DNA of 64,000 nt from Planctomycetaceae bacterium (GTDB lineage: Bacteria > Planctomycetota > Phycisphaerae > UBA1845 > UTPLA1): the NCBI GenBank assembly GCA_006969385.1, contig CP030884.1:1984001-2048000 (forward strand). The letters run 5' to 3'. The notes under the pieces were generated by a model, which searched no databases, had not been told where the DNA came from, and worked only from the letters and a program-made list of their open reading frames with translations. The stretch's first letter is position 1, and every line of letters begins with the position of its first letter. Positions 37,068-46,351 of this stretch are shown piece by piece. The position numbers and the translations under genes were made by a program.

Positions 37068-38456
37068 GCAAGCACGTCATCCATCCCATTCAACCCCGCC
37101 GACTACTTCTTTTATTCGCACGATCTCATGATGCGACGCAAGCGGCAGGGCGGCAATATCGCGCTCATGACCATGGAACTGGACGGTCGGATCGACCCCG
37201 CCGATTTGCAAGCTGCGATTCTCAGCGTGTATCAACAGCACCCGGTTCTCGCGGCGCGCTTGGGTATGTCGTTGGCTTGGGGGCGGCCGGTGTGGAAGGC
37301 ATCAAAGGATGCTGCGACGATCGAGGCCCAGGCGCGCGCGGCGTATCAATACGATGACTTGCGCACCAGCGTTGACGCGCTGCAGGCTGCCGATGAATTG
37401 TTCCAACAGCGCTATCTCGCCGAATGGGATTTGCAGCATGGGCCACAGATGCATTTCGAACATTACGATCTGCCGAATGATAAAACACGTCTCGTCATTC
37501 GCTGGCCGCATATGCTGATGGATGCCGAAGGGGCTATGTGGATGCTGGCGCAGATGGATGTGCGCGCGTTAAGCGCGAACACCGAACCGTGTGACGGATT
37601 GCACGAGGACAAACGGCTCAACGATCCGCTTTCGGGGCAAGGTTTCTTTAAACGAATCAAGTTGCTGCTCGGTAGCTTTTCGGCGCAGCGGCAACTTACG
37701 AACAAGACCATTCGCACGCTATTTAATCACGAGCATCCGCCGTTTGAAGATTACCGGTGTATTCATCGCAGTTGGGATCGTGATACTGGCGAGGTGTTGA
37801 AAGAAAAAGCCCGCGCGCAGATTCCGGCCGGCCCGGCGCTGTACGGTCGCTTCTTTGCGGTGTGTGTGCTGCGTGCGCTGCACCGCGTGTTTGCGGAGCG
37901 TAAGGTCGAGACCGATGCTTACCTAATCACCATGCCGCAAAATTTGTCGTTCATCGGTGCCGATGATCCGAAGCGACATACGCGGCCATTGCAGGGCAAC
38001 TATATCGTGTCGCCCACGCTTTATGGTGAGCGCAAGCTAATCGAGGACCGGTCGGCGCTGGCGGCGTCTTTGAGCGAACAATTGGAGTCATATCGCAAGC
38101 GCGATGTGCACCTAAAGCAATGGGCGATGTTTTGGGCCGCAGATTGGTCGCGCTGGTGGTTCTATCAAATGCTGATGCGGCTGCCGTTGGGGTTGGAGGC
38201 GCTGTCGTCCGGCTACTCGTATTATGGTGAGATTCGTTATCCGATTCGCATCATCTGCGGCGCGCGGGTCACCAACCTTTGGGGAGCAGGGCCATTACCG
38301 ACGCCACCCGCATGGAACCCGGTGTTTTGTTGGTTCGACGGCGTGTTGAATTTCTCATTAACGTACACGCGACCGGTGGTGAGTGATGAACTGGCGGAGC
38401 GGTATGCTGGTTGTATTTTTGAAGAGGTCGATGCGGCCTTGAGTAAAGTCGGTTGA
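37068..38456 (+). CDS. Condensation-domain-like acyltransferase
   Basis: About 462 residues from the ATG at 37068 (MASTSSIPFNPADYFFYSHD); an earlier start at 37032 is possible. The N-terminal half matches the condensation/PapA/WS-DGAT fold: PADLQAAILSVYQQHPVLAA and the active-site region RWPHMLMDAEGAMWML, where H-x3-D corresponds to the HHxxxD motif with its first His replaced by Pro. The C-terminal half has YGEIRYPIRIICGARVTNLW and FSLTYTRPVVSDELAER, also typical. It probably transfers an acyl group to an alcohol or sugar. It is divergent from the glycosyltransferase gene. Confidence 0.72.
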   Translation, partial: ASTSSIPFNPADYFFYSHDLMMRRKRQGGNIALMTMELDGRIDPADLQAAILSVYQQHPVLAARLGMSLAWGRPVWKASKDAATIEAQARAAYQYDDLRTSVDALQAADELFQQRYLAEWDLQHGPQMHFEHYDLPNDKTRLVIRWPHMLMDAEGAMWMLAQMDVRALSANTEPCDGLHEDKRLNDPLSGQGFFKRIKLLLGSFSAQRQLTNKTIRTLFNHEHPPFEDYRCIHRSWDRDTGEVLKEKARAQIPAGPALYGRFFAVCVLRALHRVFAERKVETDAYLITMPQNLSFIGADDPKRHTRPLQGNYIVSPTLYGERKLIEDRSALAASLSEQLESYRKRDVHLKQWAMFWAADWSRWWFYQMLMRLPLGLEALSSGYSYYGEIRYPIRIICGARVTNLWGAGPLPTPPAWNPVFCWFDGVLNFSLTYTRPVVSDELAERYAGCIFEEVDAALSKVG

Positions 38457-38519
38457 ATTTTGAGTGAATAAAAGAACGGTCGACTGGCAACCGGATTGAA
38501 TGGGTAAGCCGTCTCTCTA

Positions 38520-39389
38520 ATGCCGCATATAGAATACGTTGACATACCGAAGGACGACATGCTTGAAATGGTCGCGGCAGACCGCCGCGATCTGTGGGTA
38601 CACTTCGCAGGCAGTTTGCTGATTCTGTATTACCCTTTCTTTATCATTCATCGTTTTGTGGTAGCTGGTGGCGGGTCCTTTTTCTTTCGTGGAATCTTTG
38701 TAGTCGTCGCGCTCAGCCTACTCTGGAGCTTGTTCCACGCTTGGTATGTTTCGCTGAAGCGTCAGCACTCAAGGTCATTCGTTGCGTCATTAGGGCCGCA
38801 AAAGAAGTCGCGGTTGAAAATCATCGGTGCGACAGAGCCGATGTTTCAGGGGGCTGCCCTCGACGGCAGTTTTTTCGATCCTCGCGTTTTCAATGCGACC
38901 GTTCACCTGAATGTCGATCAGCCGCACAAAGTTCGGTACACCAAGTCGCGATTTGTGTTACACAACCTAATTGCCCCGCCCGCTTTTCTGTTGATGTTGA
39001 TTCAAACATGGCGGCCCGATCTCATGCTGATCGGTAAGATCGCTATCGTGTTTCTGTTTTTTGTTTATTTTTGCTTCGGCGTTTACAGTACGATTCGCGC
39101 GCTACGGTCGAGCGCGTTGCGGATTGCGCCGGGGCGGCTGGAGTTTGTGACGTTTCCGGTTTTTCGTCGCAACGCGTTAGAGAGGCGAACGATCGATGTA
39201 CGGGGTGCATCGGTTCGCGTGAATCTGATGGAAGAATTTGTCTCGATCAAGCCCAAGTCCGGCGGGCCATTGCTATTGCCACTTTCCGCATACGGGGCGG
39301 CGCGTGACGAACTGATCGAATCCGTCCTGATAGCAACGACCTCCCAGACGATGGCGCCGGCACTACCCGACGACCAACTTATCGGGTAA
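38520..39389 (+). CDS. Membrane protein of unknown function
   Basis: 289 residues. Predicted helices lie at about 28-48 (LWVHFAGSLLILYYPFFIIH), 52-74 (FFFRGIFVVVALSLLWSLFH), 150-166 and 173-195 (IAIVFLFFVYFCFGVYSTIR). The C-terminal ~95 residues are soluble and PH-like (ALRIAPGRLEFVTFPVFRRN, RTIDVRGASVRVN). No family recognised. It starts 63 bases after the acyltransferase-like gene in the same direction and may be co-transcribed. Confidence 0.6.
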   Translation: MPHIEYVDIPKDDMLEMVAADRRDLWVHFAGSLLILYYPFFIIHRFVVAGGGSFFFRGIFVVVALSLLWSLFHAWYVSLKRQHSRSFVASLGPQKKSRLKIIGATEPMFQGAALDGSFFDPRVFNATVHLNVDQPHKVRYTKSRFVLHNLIAPPAFLLMLIQTWRPDLMLIGKIAIVFLFFVYFCFGVYSTIRALRSSALRIAPGRLEFVTFPVFRRNALERRTIDVRGASVRVNLMEEFVSIKPKSGGPLLLPLSAYGAARDELIESVLIATTSQTMAPALPDDQLIG

Positions 39390-39534
39390 TGCGCCCCCTT
39401 TTGGATTAAGAGTGCGAATCGAATTAGGCCAATTAACAAGAGAATACTAGACAAGTCTGCTTTAGCTCTAACAATTTCGCTGTACCTCTTCTTTATTCGC
39501 AAACCAGCCAAAATCGAGTTTTTACGCCAAAGGC

Positions 39535-39740
39535 GTTGCACCCATTAGCCCAGGGTTGACGCGTAGCGGCTACCCTGGGTTAGGCGTTTCGTTAATGCAT
39601 TCAACTCTGAAAGAGTTGCGGCATCGAACGAGCGGAGAACGCCGCAACCCCGTTGGGGTTGAACGTCGTGATGGTTCCGGTAATCCCGGGTAGCCGCTGT
39701 CGCGGTAACCCGGGGCGAGTTGGCGAAACGCCTTCGGCGT
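39535..39740. repeat. Cluster of intergenic hairpins (CCCAGGG/CCCGGG type)
   Basis: Includes AGCCCAGGGTTG...GGCTACCCTGGGTT (39547-39581), a GCAACCCCGTTGGGGTTG hairpin (39644-39661) and TCCCGGGTAGCCGC...GGTAACCCGGGG (39684-39716), each an inverted repeat of 8-12 bp. Such clusters are common between planctomycete genes. The whole gap 39390-39945 contains no gene that I can see. Confidence 0.7.
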
Positions 39741-39860
39741 ATTGGCTTTTTGCGAGCTTGTTAAAACGTTATCGTCTCTCGAAATCGGTATTGCCGTCTG
39801 AATCGGTGGGAATAATTCCATTTTCATGCCCGAGTCACCGTCAATCCTTAATTGACCTAA

Positions 39861-39894
39861 ATAAAAAAAGCCGCACATCATTGACATGCGGCTT
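39861..39894 (-). terminator. Rho-independent terminator for the radical SAM gene
   Basis: On the minus strand AAGCCGCA pairs with TGCGGCTT across an 11-base loop and is followed by TTTTTATTTAGG. It lies 52 bases beyond the stop codon. Confidence 0.8.
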
Positions 39895-39945
39895 AGTAAT
39901 TCAAGCTATTTTCTCAATTCCAATTTCGCAATTCTCAATTTCCCC

Positions 39946-41970
39946 TCACCCCACCACCGGCAGCGCCACATCCGATTCATTGCGCTGCTCTTCAAAACCC
40001 ACGCCGATCAAATCATCGGGCCGCGAGAATTCCGGATGCGAGGGATGGTCGATCGCCCACGTAACGATCTCGCCATTCTCGGCGTAAATCATGGGAATGC
40101 GCGAAGGCAACGCGCCAGTGAGTTTCTCGATCGGCCCCTTCTTGAGCTTGCGGGCCCACGCCCAGTGCCGCGGCAACGTGTAGAACAAGCCGATGATACC
40201 GACCAGTTGATACAGCACCCGCTTGGGTGCAATAGAGCCCTTCTTGCGTAAGCCCCAGATCGTCTTCATCAAATTGATGGGGTTATAGAAGCTCCAGTAA
40301 GCACGCACCAAGTTCATCTGCCGCGTCCACGGTTCTTTCTCCGCAGAGGCGACGACATGGTTGCCATCGAGAAACGCCTGCGGCACATCCACTCCACCCA
40401 CGCGGCGGAACATGGTGCCGCCTTCGAGCGACTCTTCAAAGCTGCGCGTGCCGACGGCGGGGCCCAAATAGGTGCACTGATACGAAACGGCACCTGCCTT
40501 ATACAAGTACTCCGCTTGATCGAGCACACCCGACATGCTGCCATCTTTCGAGCGCAACGGTTGACCATCACTGTGGATCATCATCGCCATCGGCTGAATG
40601 CCGAGCTTGATCAGTTCCTCGAAGATCATCTCCGTTTTACCGACGGTTTGACCCTTATTCACGAGCTTGGCCGTCAGGTCTTCGAGACCAAACCAAATCC
40701 CACGCATGCCGCCCTTGCGGCAGAGCGGTAGGATGTCGAGATTCTTGTGTACATCGAACTCGGTCGCTTCGGTAAAGAAGCGGATTTCATCGCCGAGCTT
40801 CTTACCGTTCGTTAGCCGCGTTTCCGAAATCGCCGTCATCAACTCGATCACGGTCTCGCGGCTGTTGAAGAAGTTATCATCGGTGCCGAAGAACAGCGTC
40901 AGTCCGAATTCTTCGTGCAAATGGCGAATTTCTTCGGCCATGCGCTTGGGGCTCTTGTAACGCCAGGTGCGCTGATTGACCGCCGGAATCGGGCAATACG
41001 AACAGTTGAATTTGCAACCGTGCGTGGCGATCATCGATGCGATCATGCTCTTGCGCTTGATCTGCTTGGCATCGAGCGGTTTGGGTTTGAGCGTTGCGCC
41101 GCGATGGGGCGGTTCGAGCAGGCGATAACCCGCATCGGGCATCGGATATTGATCGAGGTTTTGCAGCAAGCGCTGAATGCCGGTGTTGATCGCAACGGGT
41201 TCTTCGCGATTGGCATCACCTGCAAGATACGCCAGGCCCGGCATGCGATTGAGATCGCCCGAGCTGCGCATGCGGTTGTACGTCTTGAGCACATGCTCGC
41301 CGTCTTGTCGCGCTTCGATTAAGCGCTTCATCAGATCGAGCATCACAAACGCTTCGCCGTGCACGACGCAATCGGCGCCCACACCCCGCTGCGGTCCCAA
41401 TTCAAAATAATCCGACGGTTCGTAAATTGCCTTCGGACCGCCGGCGATGATCAACGGTCGCTTGTCGCCGGCGCTATGCGTTTCGCGAATTAGGTCGTAG
41501 GCGGCTTCGGCGTGGATTTGCATCGCCGAGACCATCAAAATATCGAGCGGCTTACCGTCGAGCACAGCCTTCGATGGTTTGAAATTCGGCGTCCACTGTT
41601 GCAGCACGACGCGCACGTGTTTGAAGCCGGCCTCGTGCAGACAGTCGGCCAGCAGCCGCACCGAGCAAGGGGCCATGCGTTTGTCGGCATACCAGTAGGG
41701 CAGCATGCGCGTGCGGAAGTCGAACGCATATACAATGCCGACACGTAGCTCCTGTACGTCGGGCATGCTTTGCAGTGCCGCGACCGTCTGCGGGAATGCA
41801 TCGGGCGGCAGATAGACGTCGTTGCCGGGTCGTTTGGGTAATTCCATAGAGCTTGCAAAGTCCGGGGTGTCGCAATTGCCAAACGCATGGCCAGTGCGAC
41901 ACGCACATTCGAGGTTCTGCCCGAGCCGGTGTTGGCGACAGACCGGGCACCCAACGCGGCGGTCATCCAT
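39946..41970 (-). CDS. B12-binding domain radical SAM protein
   Basis: About 674 residues from the ATG at 41970; an alternative ATG at 41848 gives 633 residues. The longer form includes a Cys-rich stretch, GCPVCRQHRLGQNLECACRT, that may bind zinc. Residues ~75-220 are a cobalamin-binding Rossmann-like region (ILMVSAMQIHAEAAYDLIRE, PLIIAGGPKAIYEP). The radical SAM core has GCKFNCSYCPIPAVN with C-x3-C-x2-C for the [4Fe-4S] cluster, then TLFFGTDDNFFNSRETVIEL. Class B enzymes of this kind methylate or rearrange lipid and natural-product substrates. The glycosyltransferase and acyltransferase nearby suggest a lipid role, which is only an inference. Confidence 0.85.
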   Translation of the reverse strand: MDDRRVGCPVCRQHRLGQNLECACRTGHAFGNCDTPDFASSMELPKRPGNDVYLPPDAFPQTVAALQSMPDVQELRVGIVYAFDFRTRMLPYWYADKRMAPCSVRLLADCLHEAGFKHVRVVLQQWTPNFKPSKAVLDGKPLDILMVSAMQIHAEAAYDLIRETHSAGDKRPLIIAGGPKAIYEPSDYFELGPQRGVGADCVVHGEAFVMLDLMKRLIEARQDGEHVLKTYNRMRSSGDLNRMPGLAYLAGDANREEPVAINTGIQRLLQNLDQYPMPDAGYRLLEPPHRGATLKPKPLDAKQIKRKSMIASMIATHGCKFNCSYCPIPAVNQRTWRYKSPKRMAEEIRHLHEEFGLTLFFGTDDNFFNSRETVIELMTAISETRLTNGKKLGDEIRFFTEATEFDVHKNLDILPLCRKGGMRGIWFGLEDLTAKLVNKGQTVGKTEMIFEELIKLGIQPMAMMIHSDGQPLRSKDGSMSGVLDQAEYLYKAGAVSYQCTYLGPAVGTRSFEESLEGGTMFRRVGGVDVPQAFLDGNHVVASAEKEPWTRQMNLVRAYWSFYNPINLMKTIWGLRKKGSIAPKRVLYQLVGIIGLFYTLPRHWAWARKLKKGPIEKLTGALPSRIPMIYAENGEIVTWAIDHPSHPEFSRPDDLIGVGFEEQRNESDVALPVVG

Positions 41971-42196
41971 TACCGCCACAGTTATGAGTAGTTTACGCGA
42001 CCTTGCCGCGCTTCGCGCGGCCAAAGCGGCTGGGCGAATCCCGCTTCGGCGGTCCGCCACTGCGGGCATCGCATTTTGCCGCTAAGTCGTTTGCTGGTAG
42101 GAATATAACCGCAGGGCGGCGGTTCGTGAAGTTAAATCGTACAAATTTTGGGCGGATTCATCGGCTGTTTGCGATGCGGGTGATCCAAAATATCTT

Positions 42197-42410
42197 CTTA
42201 ATCCCGGTAGGGATCAATCGAAAATAGCCCAGCGTTTCAACGCTGGGATTGCTGCGTCGGTAACGATTTCATCCCGTAGGGATAGCAGGAAGTCCGCGTG
42301 GCGTCCCATCGTCCTTCTAGGACTAAACAGCTGTTTGCGAGTCATTACCACCACCCTTGAAAAGGTGGGCTATTGTCAATTGATCCCTGCCGGGATCGCC
42401 ACGCCGCCGA
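42197..42410. repeat. Cluster of intergenic hairpins (ATCCC/GGGAT and CCCAGC types)
   Basis: Contains TCCCGGTAGGGA, AGCCCAGCGTTTCAACGCTGGG, ATCCCGTAGGGAT, a CCACCC...GGTGGG pair and ATCCCTGCCGGGAT, all perfect or near-perfect inverted repeats in ~210 bases. The gap 41971-42652 has no gene. The layout matches repeat clusters I know from planctomycetes. Confidence 0.7.
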
Positions 42411-42543
42411 GGTTGCCCAGCAGTTTTTAACGAAGATCGAGCTATCAATTCGCAGGTCGATGATTGAATTGACATTTAATCGAAGGGCACCACTCCGTTT
42501 GTGACGCCGTAGCGTCTGAACGCCTGCCTTAGCGAATGCGCCA

Positions 42544-42593
42544 AAATCAAAAACGACGCGTGACCGAAAAACGTTCGATCACGCGCCGTCGTT
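42544..42593 (-). terminator. Probable terminator of the RRM gene
   Basis: On the minus strand AACGACGGCGCGTGA and TCACGCGTCGTT form a long hairpin, followed by TTTTGATTTTGG. It lies 60 bases beyond the stop codon. Confidence 0.75.
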
Positions 42594-42652
42594 ATCTTGT
42601 CTCATCGAGCCGCGTTAACACCGCTCGATGCAATTGGCATACTGCCGTCGGC

Positions 42653-42982
42653 TTACCAGCCGCCGCGATCGCGGCCACCGCCGCCGCCACGACCACCGCG
42701 GAAGCCGCCGCCACCGCCGCCACCCGAGCGGGGGGCCATCGGACGGGCTTCGTTGACCTTCAGGTCACGGCCCTGCAGGTCCTTGCCGTTCAAATTATCC
42801 ATGGCGGCCTGAGCTTCGTCATCGCTGCCCATCTCAACAAAGGCGAAACCTTTGCTGCGACCGGTTTCGCGGTCCATGATGATTTTCGCGCTCTGGACGG
42901 TTCCAAATTCGCCGAAGACTTGCTCCAGCTCCGAATCCGAAACGTGATAACTCAGATTGCCAACGTAAAGTCGCGTACCCAT
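42653..42982 (-). CDS. RNA-binding protein with RRM and Gly-rich tail
   Basis: 109 residues from the ATG at 42982, with GGAG upstream. Residues 1-82 are one RRM: RNP2 is LYVGNL and RNP1 is KGFAFVEM, which carry the aromatic residues that stack on RNA. The tail is Gly/Arg-rich (GGGFRGGRGGGGGRDRGGW), like cyanobacterial Rbp and plant glycine-rich RNA-binding proteins. Such proteins are often cold-induced and act as RNA chaperones. It stands alone with a 525-base upstream region and its own terminator. Confidence 0.93.
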   Translation of the reverse strand: MGTRLYVGNLSYHVSDSELEQVFGEFGTVQSAKIIMDRETGRSKGFAFVEMGSDDEAQAAMDNLNGKDLQGRDLKVNEARPMAPRSGGGGGGGFRGGRGGGGGRDRGGW

Positions 42983-43507
42983 TCTTACTAACTCCACGAG
43001 TCCGGCGCGCACGCTCGGCTCGTTCAAACAGATGGCGGTCGTTCACTTGTTAGGTTGATTGCCCAAGGAAAAGGAAGACCGTCGCACAACCCGACTGAAC
43101 AAAACACACTTGCGGGCAGCCCGTCGAGCAAAGGCTGCAAAAACTCGAACTTTGGATCGGTGCATTCGGAAGACGGAAGGTCAAAAACGCTCTCGGCCTC
43201 GCTTCTGCGGGAAGATCTAAAATCTCGAATCAAGCTGAAAATATAATCGGCGATTGGCGGGGCGTCCAGAAAATAAACATCGTGAATTTTCGAGCGTTGC
43301 GGGCCATCTAGGGCGATGGGCGGACGAAGCTCGGATGCCCCAAAGGCCGTTTTCAGCCGCTTGGGCTGATGTTTCTGTCTGTGGCCCGGTGATTTTTTCA
43401 CGGCACTCCGCTAGCAACCGCCCCCGATCCCGTTGAACAGGTAAGATGCCGTTTCGGTATCAACCATCGCACATTCCAAGCAGGTTTTTCTCGAAAGGAC
43501 CCATCCT
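42983..43507. other. Long upstream region of the RRM gene
   Basis: 525 bases between divergent genes. It is long enough to hold a leader for the RRM gene, as in cold-shock genes, but I could not identify a conserved element. No protein-coding pattern was found. Confidence 0.4.
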
Positions 43508-46012
43508 ATGCATGCTCATCGATCCTTTTCTGCCGGTCGCTGGCCCTGTGCCCTGTTGGCGACCGTAGCCGCTGGGCTGGCTGTCGCGCCGCTGGCAAAT
43601 GCCGAAGAAGTCTCGCGGGCCTGGCCCGGTTTCCGCGGCGAAAACGCCAACGGTCATTGGCACGGCTCGACACTGCTCTCCACCGGTCAAGACATCGGCC
43701 TCAAGCAGGTCTGGTCAGTCCCGACGGGTAGCGGTTACTCCGGAGTGGCAGTCGCCAACGGTGTGGTGGTGACGGCGTTTTCCGACGGCACCAATGACGT
43801 GCTCACCGCGTTCGATCAGGCGACTGGCGCGGAGAAGTGGCGCTATGCGCTCGATTCGACGTATCTCGGTACCGACGGTGCCCACACCGGCCCGATCGCG
43901 ACGCCGCTGATTTATAAGGGGCACGTCTACATGCTCGCCCCGCGCGGCAAGTTGGTCGCCGTCGATCTCGAAAAAGGCAAAGAGGTTTGGGCCGTCAACA
44001 TCATCGAGGAGTACGCGGTACCGAAGCCGCACTACGGTTGCAGTACTTCGCCCATCGGTTGCGAAGACACGATCATCCTGCAGCTCGGCGCAGTGAAGCA
44101 GGGTGAGGGTCCGCGACCCACGCCCGTCGAAAATCAGGCAGTCATCGGAGTCGATCCGCTGACTGGCAAGAAGAAGTGGACCGTCGGCACCGATACGGTC
44201 AACTATCAATCGCCGATGGTGACGCATGTTTTTGATGGCAAGCCGTTGGTGCTGGTACCGGGCGATGCAAACGTCATGGCGATCGACCCTAAGACGGGTG
44301 AGATGGCATGGCAGTTCGCGCACGGCGGCGGCGGCCCGACGGGTGCCGGCAGCATGGTGCCAACGATGTGCGAAGACAAAGACACGATGTTCTTATCGCA
44401 CAAACAAGATGCCGCGGGCGTGTTCAAACGCGAAGGCGACGAATGGAAGCCCGTTTGGGAAGACAACATCATTCGCAATAGCTACAACGTGCCGGTCTAT
44501 CACGACGGTCACGTCTATGCCTACAGCACGCGTATTCTCGTGTGTGTGGATACCAAAACGGGCGACCCCGCATGGCGTTCGCGCCTACCCGGCGATGGTT
44601 TTCTGATCGCCGCCGATGGTCATTTGGTCATCATTACCAAGAAGGGCACGCTGCATATCGCCAAGGCCACACCGGCAGGTTACGAAGAACGCGCCGCTTT
44701 GCCGCTCTTGGAAGGCGAAGATTTGTCATGGGCCCATCCGGCCTTTGTCGGCAATAGCATTTTCATTCGCAGTTTAGAGAAACTCATCCGTGTCGATATC
44801 ACGACGACTGATGTGCGCGACGTACAGATCGCCCAAGCCGGCGCAGTAAAGGGTGATGACTTTGCCGCATTCATCCAGCGCGTGAAGCAGGCCGAAGAAA
44901 AAAACGCCGCTATCAACGCTTATCTCGAGGAGCAAAAGCAGTTCCCGATTATCGAAGGCAAAGACAAGGTGCACTTCGTTTACTACGGCGAAGCAAAGGA
45001 TATCGCCATTGCGGGTGACTTGTGGGGTGCCCGTCAGGAACGCCCGATGATTCGCGTGCCGGATACCAATCTCTACTACTACTCGGCCACTGTCGAACCC
45101 GATGCGCGCTTGAACTACGTGTTCATCAAGGATTACACCGAGATTCCCGATCCGCGCAACGAGCGCGCATGCAAGAGCTACGTCGTCGGCAAGGATATGG
45201 AAATGACGATGGGCCGCGGCGCGCCGCTCGATATGTCGTGGTTTGCCATGCCCGCTTGGGAGGCGCCGCGCTATCTCGATGACAAGGCCGAGTTCCCCAA
45301 GGGCAAACTCGAAACGAAGCAGATCAAAAGCAAGGTAGCCGCCGGCACCGAGTTTGAGGTGAAGGTCTACACGCCCGCCGGTTATGAGAAAGACGATGGC
45401 AAACGCTACCCGGTGGCCTACGTGCATGGCGGTTCGACGGCGCAGATGCTGGGTAACATCGAAGATGTGCTCGACGGCGTGGTTGCCGCGCCGAACGTGC
45501 AACCTTCGATCATCGTGCTGATCGGCATGCAGGCCAATGTTTTCCAGCCCGAATCACCGTATCCGAAGATTGTTGCCGAAGACATCGTGCCATTCATCGA
45601 TGCCAACTATCGCACCATCGCCCAGCGCGAAGCGCGCGCCTCGATCGGTCACGGCTTCGACGGGTTCGCCGCCTTAGTCTGTGCCTTCCGCGCGCCCGAG
45701 GTCATCGGTCGCGTGGGTTGTCGTTCGATGTACATGTTCGGTTCGATGGAATCCGGCATCAAACAGGCGATTCCCGATGCTAAGAAAACGCCGATGGCGT
45801 TTTGCTTCGAATGGGGCAAGTACGACTTCCGCAATCCGCACGAAAACTGGGACATGGGGCAATCCAATGCCCAGTTTGCCGAGTTGCTCAAGAGCAAGGG
45901 CTTCGACGTTCAAACGCGCGAATGCCACGACGGCACCGACTGGTCGTGTTGGAAGAACCGTTACCACGCGCTCTTGGCCGGTATCATGCCGCAACCGGAG
46001 CAACGGTCGTAG
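43508..46012 (+). CDS. Secreted fusion of PQQ-like propeller and esterase-like domain
   Basis: 834 residues with a signal peptide (~1-32, ALLATVAAGLAVAPLANAEE). Residues ~35-455 form PQQ-like propeller blades, e.g. DVLTAFDQATGAEKWRYALD and KLVAVDLEKGKEVWAVNI. A helical linker (~460-480) leads to a carbohydrate-binding-like strand region (VHFVYYGEAKDIAIAGDLWG). Then comes an enterochelin-esterase-like alpha/beta fold: KVYTPAGYEKDDGKRYPVAY, VAEDIVPFIDANYRTIAQRE and RASIGHGFDGFAAL. In active family members the last run has G-x-S-x-G; here Ser is Gly, so catalysis by the usual route is unlikely. A GAAAGGA ribosome binding site precedes the start. Confidence 0.85.
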   Translation: MHAHRSFSAGRWPCALLATVAAGLAVAPLANAEEVSRAWPGFRGENANGHWHGSTLLSTGQDIGLKQVWSVPTGSGYSGVAVANGVVVTAFSDGTNDVLTAFDQATGAEKWRYALDSTYLGTDGAHTGPIATPLIYKGHVYMLAPRGKLVAVDLEKGKEVWAVNIIEEYAVPKPHYGCSTSPIGCEDTIILQLGAVKQGEGPRPTPVENQAVIGVDPLTGKKKWTVGTDTVNYQSPMVTHVFDGKPLVLVPGDANVMAIDPKTGEMAWQFAHGGGGPTGAGSMVPTMCEDKDTMFLSHKQDAAGVFKREGDEWKPVWEDNIIRNSYNVPVYHDGHVYAYSTRILVCVDTKTGDPAWRSRLPGDGFLIAADGHLVIITKKGTLHIAKATPAGYEERAALPLLEGEDLSWAHPAFVGNSIFIRSLEKLIRVDITTTDVRDVQIAQAGAVKGDDFAAFIQRVKQAEEKNAAINAYLEEQKQFPIIEGKDKVHFVYYGEAKDIAIAGDLWGARQERPMIRVPDTNLYYYSATVEPDARLNYVFIKDYTEIPDPRNERACKSYVVGKDMEMTMGRGAPLDMSWFAMPAWEAPRYLDDKAEFPKGKLETKQIKSKVAAGTEFEVKVYTPAGYEKDDGKRYPVAYVHGGSTAQMLGNIEDVLDGVVAAPNVQPSIIVLIGMQANVFQPESPYPKIVAEDIVPFIDANYRTIAQREARASIGHGFDGFAALVCAFRAPEVIGRVGCRSMYMFGSMESGIKQAIPDAKKTPMAFCFEWGKYDFRNPHENWDMGQSNAQFAELLKSKGFDVQTRECHDGTDWSCWKNRYHALLAGIMPQPEQRS

Positions 46013-46046
46013 AATTGTCCATCCCGTGAATAGATAAATAGCAGCA

Positions 46047-46077
46047 GCCGAGCCCTTAGCAGGGCTCGGCTTTTTTT
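46047..46077 (+). terminator. Rho-independent terminator
   Basis: GCCGAGCCCT-TAGC-AGGGCTCGGC, a perfect 10-bp stem, followed by seven T. It lies 35 bases after the propeller-esterase gene. Confidence 0.93.
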
Positions 46078-46351
46078 GTATCGGGAACTACGACGCGGCT
46101 AGGGCCGGCACGGGGGCGGTGATCAGATACACCCGTATGGATAAAGTAGCGGCCCGGCAGGTACTGTCACGATCGCTTTGCATTATCCGCCCGGTTGGGC
46201 TCGACCAGCCCGTCCGAAATTATCGCCCCGGCCCAATCCGCGCTGTTGTTCGCTGTGTGTGGCGTTTCGGTATAATCAATCAGTCCCTGAAATCCGGGGG
46301 CAATCGTTCACAATCAATCTACGATCACCGCCGGTTAAAGGGCCTCGCTCA

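Noticed and set aside
39535..42410. CRISPR array
   Set aside because: The repeated units are unequal inverted hairpins without regular spacing or equal-length spacers, and no cas gene is present.
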